Below the pieces are notes generated by a model. The model saw nothing but the letters and a program-made list of their open reading frames with translations. It did not search any database and was not told the DNA's origin. A program made the position numbers and the translations under genes. 64,000 nt of DNA from NCBI GenBank assembly GCA_015680685.1, contig MNCI01023742.1:1506979-1570978 (forward strand), in the 5' to 3' direction. Source of the stretch: Gnetum montanum. Its lineage: Eukaryota; Streptophyta; Gnetopsida; Gnetales; Gnetaceae. This document shows, piece after piece, positions 45,228 to 57,212 of this stretch. Every line of letters begins with the position of its first letter. Positions within the stretch are counted from its first letter, which is position 1.

Positions 45228-48002
45228 TCATGTAGTTCCTGGTGGCGGTGGCTCCTCCATGGGTGCTTTCCCTTTGTCACGTGCTCCGAGCTTTGAAGAT
45301 TGTTGATGCTGAAGAATAGCCTGGAGCTTCTCCTCTTCGGTCCGGGGGTCTTGTGCCATCCATGCTGATGCTCCGATGTTTGATGGAGTCGGCACTTCCC
45401 ACGGACAAGGTAGTTGCGGGAACATCTGATTAGCCTTGACGTACCATGCCGCGAACACCCGTTGTTCCTTTTCGTAGGCTCTGGCTTTGTCCTTGTATTC
45501 GTGAAGTTCTGCTAGCCATCAAGCCAAGTCGGTTGCCATATCTTTCTGTCCTTGGTAGCTTTCTTTTACCACCGCAAGTTCAGAATTTGCAACATCTAGT
45601 TTTTCAGCCAACTTCTTTCGTTTTGCAAATTCTGCCTCATATTTAATATGGGTGGAAGCTACCTGCTGCTCGAGCTCTGACCTCAGGCGTCCTACTGTTA
45701 ACAGGGCCAGGTTGGCATATCGAAGGTTTGCCAACTCCATGTATTCAGTTAAGTCCTGGATCTGCAGGTCCCGATTCTTAATTTCCGCCTGGTGGGCATA
45801 GGCATAAGTGTCCAATATGGCCCCCCAATCAGCGTGCTGGGCACTGATGCTGTTGATTTGAGCTTTGGGCATATGGATCTCCTTTTCCAGGATCTTTTTG
45901 TACATCCCCACCTGATCACGGAAGTGCTCCTTCAGCTTCTCATGTCATTTAGCCTCATTCTGCCACGCACTAATCTCGATGGCTGATTTCTGTTGAATAG
46001 CGCGTACCTCCTCCATTGAGAGGGTTCGATTTTCTCTGGCTAAACGGCTTACATCTTGGTTGACCCGAATGAATTGTTCTCGCAGCTGATGAAAGTGCTC
46101 ATCGAGAACATTCTTTTGTTTCTCCACAGAAGTCAACCGAAGGTTATCAGCAACCAACTACTTGTTCTTTTCTTACAAGGCCTTGAATGCCTTAAGATGC
46201 GCATGAGTTTGCGCCTTTGGTGCAGAGGCATCCCAAGTGTTCGTCTCCTTTTCTTCTGCCACCTTCTTATTTTTTGCAATTAGTTTGGTTAGTTGCTCGG
46301 TTTTAAAATTGTTTAACTGGTCTGCGGGAACCAATCGCAAGGGATCCCGCTGTGCTACTTGTAAGGCGATGAGCTGCTCTTGTAATTTCTGCACTTCATC
46401 CTTAGCATGCTCAGCCCTTACTTTGAATATGACCAGTTTCCCCTTTGTCGAAATGAGGTTTGTTTCAATTGCTGTTACATCCTAGGGGATGTCAAACAGG
46501 GACATTAAAACTTGTCCTGTTTGAAGCAATCTGTCCAATACATCCTCATGTTCAGTAGGAGTCATTGAGGTTTTGGCAATGGTTTGAGCATCCCGTGCTC
46601 CTAAAAGATCTTCCCGTGGCACAACAGGTACATTAAAAGACTCTTTGATGTGGTCAGTGACCACCTCAGCTACTCCCGCGGCATCCTGGTGTTGCATGAC
46701 CACCACAGTGGCCCCTTCACCAGTCTCTAACTGAACTTGGAAAGATGCCGCGTTTCTAGAGATCTGTTGTGACCATCTGCTTTCCCCTCCTCCTGTTTGC
46801 ATTGACAACTCACCCCTTGTGCGATCTACTGAAATCGTAGGCTGGTTGGCATCATCGATGACACAAAAGAGATTGGCGTCATCACGACTTCCCCAACTGA
46901 CCATCTTAGCAATGGCCCTCAAATGGCTCATTAACGATCTATAGTCTTGCGGCGACGGCTGATCCTGGCCTATACCGGGTCCTGCTTCCTATTGTTGGCT
47001 GGGACCTGTGGCTGGAGGTTGACTAGGTCCTGCAAGTTGAGTTGCAGGAGGTCCAGTCATTTGTTCTTCATTTTCCTCATCTGATCCCAACTCTTCGCTA
47101 GTGCCCTTTCTTGGAGCTGGCGCCTTTAACAATTCAGCGTAAGAAGCATTTTGGGCCTTTCGGAGGACGTCATTTGTATATCCTCGAATACCTACCCGAT
47201 GGCACAGTTTTCTGATAAGGAAAGGAAAAGGAATTGCCATTTTCCCTGTCTTCTATTCTTCGAATCGCCTTAGGATCTCCGTTAAATATAGATGAGGAAG
47301 GTTAGCGTTAACCTTTCCCATCAACACTGCACATCCTCTTGCCACGTACGTTGATATTCTTTTTAAACCTTTTGTGGGGAAGAGGTGATAGGTTCCGATT
47401 TTAAAATAAACTCTCTCTTCCGTGCTCAGCTCACCAAAAGCTTTATCTCTGCCATAAGCCCTTTCTAGCGAATCCTTTCGCACATCAGGGTCTGATCGGG
47501 TAGATAACTGAGCAACGTGGGGGCCTGAATTTGGAAGGTTTAATGCTTCCAAAATCGCCTGTGTAGAAAACTCCACTGTCACACCACCAATGTTTACCAT
47601 GGTGCCTTGCTCCTTATTGTGCCAGAAGAGGTACGTTTCTTCTAAGTACCAGGCACCTTGTTCGGAGAGAACAGGCCATAAGGGAGACCCTTTGAGGTGA
47701 TCCCTAACAGCCTCAGGAGCAAACTCTGCAAAAGATTTGAAGTTGAGTTCCATAATCACCGAAGCGATTGTGGACTTCGTGTGGATAGCCTGAACACATT
47801 CCAGGGGCAATGTGAGTTCAGGCGCAGCAGCTCCTCCTTCTACCTGCCCGGATCGTCTGGTAGGAGGTTCATCTTGATGGATGCTGAATGAATGCACCTC
47901 CTGTTCATTATGTTGTCCGGCAGGGACTTGCCTTCGTCCTCTCCTAGGTTTTTTGGCGCCACCTTGGGTCGGACTCTTCTGCTGGGAGCGTTTCGGGGCC
48001 AT
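45228..48002 (-). pseudogene. Second ORF of element II: plant transposon-type domain plus long coiled coil
   Basis: One reading frame of about 925 codons runs from ATG 48002 (MAPKRSQQ) to TGA 45228, broken by about eight in-frame stops and no frameshift. Domain order: a basic N-terminus (KKPRRGRRQ); a ~230-residue domain with VNIGGVTVEFS, VYFKIGTYHLFPTKGLKRI, ANLPHLYLTEILRRFEE and FLIRKLC; a Pro/Gln-rich linker; and a segment SHLRAIAKMVSWGS. A heptad-rich coiled-coil stretch of about 450 residues follows, ending EEPPPPGTT. The LPHLYLTEI...LIRKLC pattern recalls the putative plant transposon protein domain found in Athila-type elements. Function is unknown. Related copies lie at 53187-55560 and 60457-63246. 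Confidence 0.75.
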
Positions 48003-48040
48003 CTGCAATCACACGGGCCAACATTAGTAAGGTTGTTTAG
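48003..48040 (-). promoter_or_regulatory. Branch point and splice acceptor before the second ORF, element II
   Basis: The minus strand reads CTTACTAATG, then TTGGCCCGTGTGATTGCAG directly before ATGGCC. Element E has CTTACTAATA and TGATTTCAG before its ATGGCC (60428-60456). The TACTAAT and CAG parts are kept although the surroundings differ, suggesting a leader intron. I could not fix the donor site. Confidence 0.55.
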
Positions 48041-48467
48041 GAAATCAAGTTATACCTTACTACTTGCCTTAATTAAAGATATGTTATTATTGTGTGATCG
48101 TGCCCAAAAATTATAATGATGGGTCCTATGACTTAGGTGGATGTTCATTTTAATATCTCGGTATACTTAAGGGCGTATGATTTTTGGCGCAATTTTCTAG
48201 GTGTTAGTATTAATTACCCTAATTGATGTCCTTTGGGTGATGAAAAATTTCAAAAAAGTTAGGCACTTTTCGACAAGTGTCTCTCCCCCACGACTAAACT
48301 GAACACTCCGGGTTCAAGCAAGTTCAAACGGAATTCAAATCGGAGTACCAGCGTGCGAGATATAGCTGAAAAAGCAAGGGTCACTCAAGCACAAGTCGCA
48401 GAGAAAAAATTCAAAAATTCCCCCCCGCGTGAATGCCAAATGAAGCTAAGTGTTGCGGCGAGGATCC

Positions 48468-48496
48468 CTATTTATAGGAGTAGGGGACATGATATC
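48468..48496 (-). promoter_or_regulatory. Internal TATA box and GATATC dyad, element II
   Basis: On the minus strand GATATC (48491-48496) precedes TATAAATAG (48468-48476), 470 bp upstream of the second ORF. Only one dyad remains here, against several in elements E and I. Confidence 0.5.
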
Positions 48497-49890
48497 TCGT
48501 CACCACTAGAGGAAGACACTTGAAAGAGACCGAATTTTTAATGATTTTTCTTGAAATTAATGTGTAAAATGAGGACATTAGCAAGAATTACTGTATCCAA
48601 GGGTAATTACATGAATTCGAGAGGCACTTTGAATGATAGGGATGTGAATTTAACAATTAAAACTTTGGCGGTTATGAAGAAAAGGGAATGTACTAGAACA
48701 TTGGAATGTTAAAGTTTGGAGGGTTAATAAATGGGAAAGAAAATGATGAAAAACTAAGCTAAGGGTCAAAAATTGTGTGTTTAAGCGAGAGAATTAAGGA
48801 AGATTACAACAAAATTACACAAGTGGGTCCTCCCCAAAGCAGGTTTCAACCTATTATGCCCTTGTGTAATCACACTTAAAGTGTCTGTGGGCACTAGAAG
48901 GGTTAAATGTAATCTGCACTAACTCCACAAAACACACACATGTAAATATCACTGGAATGAGATGAAAACTTTATGTTACATGGGACACGAGCTACAATTA
49001 CACGTACAATGAGATGAGATGAAGTGTAGAAAGGGATCGTAGAGATCGGGACATGAGGTAACTAACCAAGGGTACAATGAATCCTGCGTGAAAAGCATGA
49101 TTAAGGTGTCATTAACCCATCATTCCAAGATCAGGACCAAGTCCATCCTTCTAAATAGTGACATTGTATTGTTTCATCCCATGATGAACAACTATGAGAG
49201 TACCATAACAACAAGGTTTACGATCACTTGGCGTTTAGTAAAAGGGAGGAGTGATTTTTTTTTGTTTTATGGCACTTCCTTTTCTTTTCTTCTTCTTCTT
49301 TTTTCACTTTACTTAATCCAGAGAAATCGCCAACCTTCAGGCATGGGTGCATGTATTTCCAGTGGGACCCCCTAGAGTAGCTTTTGAATTTTGAGTGCCC
49401 TTTTGATTACTCTTACTCCCATTTTCATTAGATCTACAAGGATCTTAGTACAACCAGGTTACATGATAACACCCACAGACGTCACCAAAGAGAATCCACA
49501 AGTCCCCTTGATGTCACACCCTAATCATTCCCTCTTGGTCCATCCTTCTTCATTCTGGGTACAATAACACAAAATTAATTTTAAGTTTTGGAAATTTCAA
49601 GAATATCACTGTACGCTTGAACGGAACCGCTTTATTTATAGAGTGGATGAGTGGATGTAGTGGGCTCACTGATTCAAATAATTGATCACTCATGACTTAA
49701 TAACATAAAACACACCTCAACCAACGATCCACATGAGTGTTTTATTCATAGATGAGATTACTTACACAAACATGAAAATACAAACACACAGAAAGGATAA
49801 AAAGATAAAAAGACAAAGACAAAAAGTTGAAAAATTGAAAAACTGAAAAACAAAAAAGTTGTAAAATTAAAGAAAATGAAAAATGGCTAT
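48497..49890 (-). other. Linker of element II between gag and the internal promoter
   Basis: This stretch matches 55900-57210 (element I) and, reversed, 41380-42760 (element E). It has no recognisable coding motif; short open frames here are not shared between copies. Confidence 0.6.
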
Positions 49891-49895
49891 TAATC

Positions 49896-51885
49896 CTACT
49901 TGTTATTAGAATGAGGGATATCCCTCATAGCTAAACGGTTGTGGACAGCATGGATTAATAATTGATGACTGGAATCCTTGCTTCTTGGAAATCTTGGGAC
50001 TCGGTCATACTTACCCCGTCGGGTTTCACACACTGGGTTATAAGGAGCATAGTGGGGCAATTTATACAATGTAGTTCCCGGATAACGAGTTGACCCACTA
50101 TGATGTTTGTGACCGTTAGATGGTATGTAAGGATTGGGTTGATGTCTCCCATGGTTTTGTTCATTGGGTTGTCTGGTTGTTGGAGTGTTAGTTGGTGGCC
50201 CTGATAAAGTTACATGAGGTGTTGGGTTCGAAGGTAAAGGTGCACCACAGGGTTGGACTTGTGCTGGGTTGGAAGGTGCAGTGACCTTAGAATTGTGTTG
50301 TCCCTTCCTATGGTCGTGTTTAAAGAAAGGAGACTTTTGATGTTGAGGAGGCTCTTCACTACTGTTAGTAGCAGTAGCACAAGTGTTGTTCATGGGTTGC
50401 GGTGGTGCAAGTACGTACGGGACAGTTGGTGGAGATGTATAAGGAGGGAAAGGATGAGAATGCTGAAAGTTAGAGGAAGGATAAGGTGCACAAGGTGGTG
50501 GTTGTGTTGGAGGCATGGGTTGATAGTATTGTGGGGAATAGTAGTGTGGTGAGATAAAGTATGTTGGCTCAGTTGGAGAAACAGGAGGTTGAACATGATA
50601 AGCATTTGGATTCGAAAAATATGAAGGGTGCCTCCAGTCTAAGGGTGGTCCCCTCCACAACTGGGATTGTTGCCACTATGATCGAACACAGTATCTCTGT
50701 ATGAACTCTGGATGTAATGCGTTTTCCCAATGCTCATATAAATATGACAAGATTGGGCATTGACCCTTGGGATGATCGTACAGGCATATGTTGCATTCAT
50801 ATGTATAATTGGCAGTTGAGCTCTTCTTTTCTTTATCCCTTCTTTCCGATTGTCTAATGTTTTGTCCTGCTTCCTAGGTTGTCAAAAATTTATCTCTAAT
50901 GATGTTAATATATTCTCCACACTTTTGATTCATCCATTCCAACATCTTATTGATCTTTGCCTCAGCTTCTTCTAACAATTGTTGTATTGGCAAAGATGAT
51001 GTTTCCACCTTGAGATTTTTTGATCTCTCCTTGTTATACTCATGGACCGTTGTTGAGTTAATATTTTGGTCCCATTGATGTTTTTCAACACTCTCCCATA
51101 TAGCTATTTCTCCTTCTTCTTTTGCTACCCGCTTAATAAGCTCTTGTATTTGATGGGTTTGTAGGTTGTATAGTTGACCTCGGGCATATGTTCCTAAGGT
51201 CTCTCTTGTTTCATTACGTAGCACATCAATAATATGATACATTAGCCTTTCCTCGAAAAACCCATGGCCTGGACAGTTGTTTAACAGTGCGTACTATCTT
51301 TCTAAGGCCATGTCCAAGGGTTCATGTTTTGCTTATTTCCATTCTTGGATTTGTTTCCTCAAGGCTGACACTCTTGCGTAGGTTTGATATTTTTCGTTAA
51401 AGACTTGTACCATTGTTGACCAGCGTCGTATTGAATTTGGTTTTAACGATCTATACCATACTTTTGCTTGGTCAACGAGTGTCATTGGAAAGAGCTTCAG
51501 TTTTTTGTCAATTGTTATCAATGTTATTCCATGTGCAGGCATCGTAGAACGCTAGTAAATGTTGATGCGGATCTAAGTCATAGCCTCCTAAAAATGTAGG
51601 AAAGTTGTTTAAATCGAGCCTGGGTAGATGGCTCTCTTTACGATGCCTACGTGATATTCGAACAGCCTCTTGTATTTGCGTTAAGCTTGTAGTGGCCAGT
51701 GGGGGTTCATCGTCATCTGGTAAGTTAGGCTTTCATGCATTGGGATGACGTTGCTTTTGTTGACGTTTATAAGAAACCCCCACCTCAGATTGTGTACTCC
51801 AATCTTCATTGTCATATAACTTATTGGTTCTCCAATGAACTTCCTCACTAAGTGTGGCGATATTATCATCTTGTAGGAGAGGCAT
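49896..51885 (-). pseudogene. Gag, element II
   Basis: It starts at ATG 51885 (MPLLQDDN, matching MPLLQDNN of element I) about 110 bp after the primer site. The order is: a polar N-terminus with SEEVHWRTN; the capsid-type segment LVDQAKVWYRSLKPNSIRRW (51333-51542 frame); an acidic helical part with LRNETRETLGTYARGQ (51242-50874); the motif CNICLYDHPKGQC near 50780-50740; and a 250-residue Pro/His/Gln-rich tail ending at 49896. Frames change and stops occur, so it is not intact. It would form particles and bind RNA. Confidence 0.75.
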
Positions 51886-51997
51886 TGTTGTGTGTGAATT
51901 TATGTGACTTTTTATAATTATTATTTTCTGAAAGATATATCGTTAAGTCCTTTACAGCGACCTTGTATGATATAACTAATCTAGATAACTAGCACCA

Positions 51998-52015
51998 TCC
52001 CCGGCAACTGCGCCA
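51998..52015 (-). other. Primer-binding site of element II, tRNA-Asp type
   Basis: The plus strand TCCCCGGCAACTGCGCCA differs at one position from the tRNA-Asp 3' end as I know it. It lies 1 bp from the LTR start at 52017. Confidence 0.8.
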
Positions 52016-52016
52016 A

Positions 52017-52984
52017 TGATGAGTGGCGAGGTACCCCTACACTCAACCATACGAAACGAGCGTCGCACGCGCGATCCGGTCGAACTCCGCAGATGGACTA
52101 GTTGTGGCACCTAGATAGTTAGCCTTAGGTCGCAGTTCGCTGTCTTCCCATCTAGACTAGTTTTGCATATGTCACGTATGGTTTAGTCTAGATGAGGTGT
52201 ATGATGTGTTCTAATTCTAATGCTACTCCTGATGGCAGTGGAAAATAATATTTAACTAAATCTAAGCTAAGAGGAAAAGGGTAAGAAAATCTAATCTAGC
52301 CTAAGTGCGACGAGCAACCGATTCCTTGATCAACCGTACACATCTTGGACTTCGTGCACGACTGCCACTGGGACTACCAAGCATAGGCCTAGGTACGCCA
52401 CTGGGATTACCAAGCGCAGACCCCAAATACGCAACTGTGTTACCAAGCGTAGATCCCCCTAGCTACACCACTGGGCTACNNNNNNNNNNNNNNNNNNNNN
52501 NNNNNNNNNNNNNNNNNNNNNNNNNNNNNNNNNNNNNNNNNNNNNNNNNNNNNNNNNNNNNNNNNNNNNNNNNNNNNNNNNNNNNNNNNNNNNNNNNNNN
52601 NNNNNNNNNNNNNNNNNNNNNNNNNNNNNNNNNNNNNNNNNNNNNNNNNNNNNNNNNNNNNNNNNNNNNNNNNNNNNNNNNNNNNNNNNNNNNNNNNNNN
52701 NNNNNNNNNNNNNNNNNNNNNNNNNNNNNNNNNNNNNNNNNNNNNNNNNNNNNNNNNNNNNNNNNNNNNNNNNTGCCAGAGCTTAGCTACTCTAAAATTG
52801 GGATCCTCAAATAAGGGAGAGCCGCCTCTTATTTATAGACATGGCAGCGGACTGCGATATCGCGTACGTGATATCGTAGGGAAGGACGCGATATCATGTA
52901 TGCAATATCGCGCGGGATGCGATATCGAGTCGGCTGCGATATCGCATACGCGATATCGCGGTCAACGCAAACCGCGTCTCATCA
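52017..52984 (-). repeat. 5' LTR of element II, with an assembly gap
   Basis: It starts TGATGAGTGG and ends CTCATCA. The readable parts are nearly identical to 44109-45058. GATATC dyads lie at about 52855-52966. A run of N covers 52480-52773. Confidence 0.9.
52480..52773. other. Assembly gap (294 N)
   Basis: The bases are undetermined. The flanks align with 44561-44569 and 44919 onward in the other LTR of element II, where the spacing is about 349 bp, so the gap length is probably only an estimate. Confidence 0.95.
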
Positions 52985-53011
52985 ACAGCTTATGCGAATT
53001 GTGTCTCATCA
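52985..53011 (-). repeat. Severed end of the element I 3' LTR
   Basis: ACAGC (target duplication of element II) is followed by TTATGCGAATTGTGTCTCATCA and then the TACCCCCAC polypurine complement. This completes the LTR interrupted at 44108. Confidence 0.8.
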
Positions 53012-53186
53012 TACCCCCACAACTAAATAAAAACTCATCCTCGAGTTACAAGGAGAACAAGCTTCATTGATTACACAATGGATAGGTATGGGATTATTAA
53101 CTAAAAAAATAAAAAAGGAAATGATGCCACAGTGTGGGAAGACACAACATAGAAAAAATGCTACACTACACTACAAAAATTGGAAC

Positions 53187-55560
53187 TCATGTAGTTCCTG
53201 GTGGCGGTGGCTCCTCCATGGGTGCTTTCCCTTTGTCACGTGCTCCAAGCTTCAAAGGTTGACGACGCTAAAGAATGGCCTGGAGCTTCTCCTCTTCGGT
53301 CCGAGAATCTTATGCCATCCATGCTAATGTTCCATTATTTGATGGAGTCGGCACCTCCCACGGATAGGGTAGTTGCAGGAACATCTAATTAGCCTTGACA
53401 TACCATGCTGCGAACACCCGTCGTTCCTCTTCATAGGCTCTGGCTTTGTCTTTGTATTCATGAAGCTTTATTAGCCATCGAGCCAAGTCAGTTGCAACAT
53501 ATTTCTGTCCCTAGTAGCTTCCTTTTACCACCGCAAGTTTAGAATTTGCGACATCTAGTTTCTTAGCCAGCTTCTTGCGCTCTGCAAATTCTATTTCATA
53601 TTTGATATGGGTGGAAGCTACCTGCTGCTCGAGCTCTAACCTCGAGCGTCCTGCTATTAACATGGCCAAGTTGGCATATCTAAGGTTTGCCAACTCCATG
53701 TATTCGGTCAAGTCTTGGATCTGCAGGTCCTGATTCTTAATTTCTGTTTAGTGGGCGAAGGCATAAGTGTTCAATATGGCCCTCCAATCAGTGTGCTGAG
53801 CACTGATGTTGTTGATTTGAGCCTTGGCCATATGGATCTCCGTCTCCAAGATTTGTTTGTACATAGCCACCTGATCACAGAAATGCTCCTTCAGCTTCTC
53901 GTGTCGTTTAGCCTCATTCTACCATGCGCTTATCTCGTTGGCTGATTTTTGGCAAATAGCATGTACCTCCTCCATTGAGAGGGTTCGATTTTCTCTAGCT
54001 AAATGGCTTACATCTCGGTTGACCCGAATGAACTATTCTCGTAACTGATGAAAGTGTTCATCGAGAACATTCTTTTGTTTCTCCACAGAAGTCAATCAAA
54101 GGTTATCTGCAACCAACTACTTATTCTCTTCTTCTAAGGCCTTGAGTGCCTTAAGATGCACATGAGTTTGTGCTTGTGTTATGGAGGCATCCCAAGTGGC
54201 CGTCTCCTTTTCTTCTGCCACCTTTTTATTTTCTTTAATTAGCTTTGTTAATTGCTCGGTTCTGAAATTCTACAGCTGGTCTGCAAGAACGAATTGCAAA
54301 GGATCCCGTTGTGCTGCTTGTAAGGCTATGAGCTGCTCTTGTAGTTTCTGCACTTCAGCTTCAGCATGCTCGGCCGTTACTTCGGATATGACCAGCTTCC
54401 CCTTTGTGGAAATGAGGTCTGATTGAATTGTTATTACATCTTGGGGGATGTCAAACAGAGATGTCAAAACTTGTCTTGTTTGAAGCAATCTATCCAGTGC
54501 ATTCTCATGTTCCGCAAGAGTCATTGAGGTTCCGGTAAGAGTTTGAGCATCCCGTGCTCCTGAAAGATCTGCCGATGGCACAATAGGTATGTTAAAGGAT
54601 TCTTTGATATGGTTAGCGACCACTTCAACAGCTTCTGCGACATCCTGGTGTTGCATGACCACCACAGTGGCCCCTTCACCAGTCTCTAACTACACTTGAA
54701 AAGATGCCGCGTTTCTAGAGATCTATTGTGATCATCTTCATTCCCCTCCTCCTGTTTGGATGGATAATTCACCTCTTGTGCGATCTAATGAAATAGTAGA
54801 CTGGTCGGCATCATCGATGACGTGGAAGAGTTTTGTGTCATCACAACTTCCCCAACTAACCATCTCGACGATGGCCCTAAGATGGCTCATCGACGGTCTG
54901 TAGTGTTGCAGCGGTGGTGGTTGATCCTGACCTGTGCTGGGTCCTACTTCTTGTTGTTGGCTGGGACCTATGGCTAGAGGTTGACTGGGTCCTGCAAGTT
55001 GAGTTGCACGTGATCCAGTCATCTATTCTTCTTCTTCATCTAGTCCCAGCTCTTCGCTAGTGCTTTTTCTTGGAGCTAGCGCCTTTAATAACTTAGCATA
55101 AGAAGCATTTTAGGCCTTTCGGAGGATGTCATTTATGTATCCCCAAATACCAGCACATTGGCACAGTTTTCTGATAAGGTAGGAAAAAGGCAACACCATC
55201 TTCCCTGACTTTCGTTCTTCAAATCGCCTTAGTATCTCTGTCAAATATAGATGGGGAAGGTTAGCGTTAACCTTTTCCATCACACTACACATCCCCTTAC
55301 CGCATACGTAGATATTCTTTTCAAACCTTTTGTAGGGAAGAGGTGATAAGTTCCAATTTTGAAATAAATCCATTCTTCCATTGTCAATTTTCCAAAAGTT
55401 TTATCTCTTCCATAAGCCTTCTCTAACCAATCCTTTCGCACATCAGGGTCTGATAGGGTAGATAACCGAGCAACATGGGGGCCTGAATTCGGAAGGTTTA
55501 ACACTTTCGAAATCACCTACGCAGAAAAGTCTACTATCACACCACAAGTGTTAACCATGG
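53187..55560 (-). pseudogene. Second ORF of element I, N-terminus deleted
   Basis: It aligns with the second ORF of element II from about VEFSTQAI onward to the shared end PPGTT. Near 55560 the alignment jumps from the ATGGTTAACAC segment straight to the upstream leader (AATTAACACTAACACTT on the minus strand). About 600 bp, including the start codon, the splice acceptor and roughly 140 codons, is therefore deleted. Stops are fewer than in element II in the coiled-coil part. The protein could not be made from the original start. Confidence 0.75.
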
Positions 55561-55803
55561 AAGTGTTAGTGTTAATTACCCTAATTTCAAAAAATTTAGG
55601 CACTTTTCGGCAAGTTTCTCTCCTCCACAACTAAATTGAACACTCCAGGTTCAAGCAGGTTCAAACGGAATTAAAATCGAAGCACCAGCATGCGAGATAT
55701 GAGTGAAAAAGCAAGGGTCACGCAATCGCAAGTCGTAGAGAAAAATTTCAAAAATTCCCCCCGCGTAAATGGCAAAATGATACGAAGTGTTGCGGCATGG
55801 GTT

Positions 55804-55893
55804 CTTATTTATAGAAAAATAGGATGCAATATAGCGTACGGTACACCGTGTACACGATATCTCATGGGACGCGATATTGCGTACGCGATATCT
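55804..55893 (-). promoter_or_regulatory. Internal GATATC dyad array and TATA box, element I
   Basis: On the minus strand the dyad GATATCGCGTACGCAATATC and a second pair around GATATCGTGTACACGGTGTA precede TATAAATAAG (plus 55804-55813). Position and order match the internal module of elements E and II. Confidence 0.6.
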
Positions 55894-55913
55894 CGTCCCC
55901 AATGATGTGGGAC

Positions 55914-57210
55914 ATATGAAAAAGATCAAATTTTTAATGGTTTTCTTGAAATTAATGGTGTAAATTGAGGACATTGTCAAGTATTAAGATATCCTAGGGT
56001 AATTTCATTAATTCGGGAGGCACTCGTAATGATAAAGATGTGAATTTAGCAATTAAAAATTTGGTGGTTATGAAGAAAAGGGAATGTAATGGTACATTGG
56101 AACGTTGAAATTTTGAGGGATAATAAGAAGAAAAGAAAATTATGAAAAATTAAGCTGAGGGTAAGAAATTGTGTGTTTGAACTAGAGAATTAGTGAAGAT
56201 TACAAAAAATTACACAACTGGGCCCTCCTCAAAGCAGGTTTCAACCTATTATGCCCTTATGTAATCACACTTACAATGTCCATGGGCACTAGAAGGGTTA
56301 ATTGTAATCTGCACTAACTCCACAAAATAGACACATGTAGATATCACCGGAATGAGATGAAAATTTTATGTTACATGGGTCACGAGCTACTATTACACGA
56401 ACAGTGAGATGAGACGAAGTATAGAAAGGGATCGTAGACATTGGGACATGAGGTATCTGACCCAGGGCATAATGAATCCTGCGTGTAAAACATGATTAAG
56501 GTGTCATTAACCCATCGTTCCAAGATTAGTACCAAGTCCATCCTTCTAATCAATGACATCGCATTGTTTCATCCCATGGTGAACAACTATGAGAGTACCA
56601 TGACAACAAGGCATATGATCACTTGGCGTTTAGTACAAGGGAGGAGTGATTTTTGTTTTATGGCATTTTATTTTTTTCTTCTTCTTCTTTTCTCTTTTTT
56701 TCACTTTACTGAATCCAGGGAAGCCGCCAACCTTCAGGCATGGGCTCATGTCTTTCCAATGGGACCCACTAGAACAACGTTTGATTTTTGAGTGCCCTTC
56801 TTGATTACTCTTACTCCCATTTTTCATTAGATCTACAAGGATCTTAGTACAACCGCATTGCATGATAACTCCCACAGGCGTCACCAAAGAGAATCCACAA
56901 GCCCCCTTGATGTCACACCCTAATCATTCCCTCTTGGTCCATCCTCCTTCATTCTGGGTACAATAAACACAAAATTAATTTTAAGTTTAGAAATTTCAAG
57001 AATATCATTGTACCCTCGAACAAAACCTCTTATTTATAGAGTGGATGAGTGGGTGTAATGGGCTCACTGTTCCAAATAATTGATTACTCATGACTTAATA
57101 ACACAAAACACACCTCAACCAATGATCTACATGTGTTTTATTCGTAGATGAGATTACTTACAAAAATATGAAAATACAAACACACAAAAAGATAAAACAA
57201 AAAGTTGAAA
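55914..57210 (-). other. Linker of element I between gag and the internal promoter
   Basis: Matches 48497-49890 of element II. No coding motif recognised. Confidence 0.6.
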
Positions 57211-57212
57211 AA

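Larger units (their letters stand above)
44109..52984 (-). mobile_element. Non-autonomous gypsy-like element II, inserted in the LTR of element I
   Basis: The youngest layer of the nest. LTRs lie at 44109-45058 and 52017-52984, and the flanks ACAAC (44104-44108) and ACAGC (52985-52989) form a target duplication with one mismatch. On the minus strand it carries a tRNA-Asp type primer site (51998-52015), gag (51885 to 49896), an internal promoter (48468-48496) and a long second ORF (48002 to 45228). A GTGGGGGTA polypurine tract abuts the 3' LTR. No enzyme domains are present. The two LTRs are nearly identical where both are readable. Confidence 0.9.

Noticed and set aside
52305-52814. 169-codon open frame across the gap
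   Set aside because: It is open only because undetermined bases are translated as X; it lies in an LTR.
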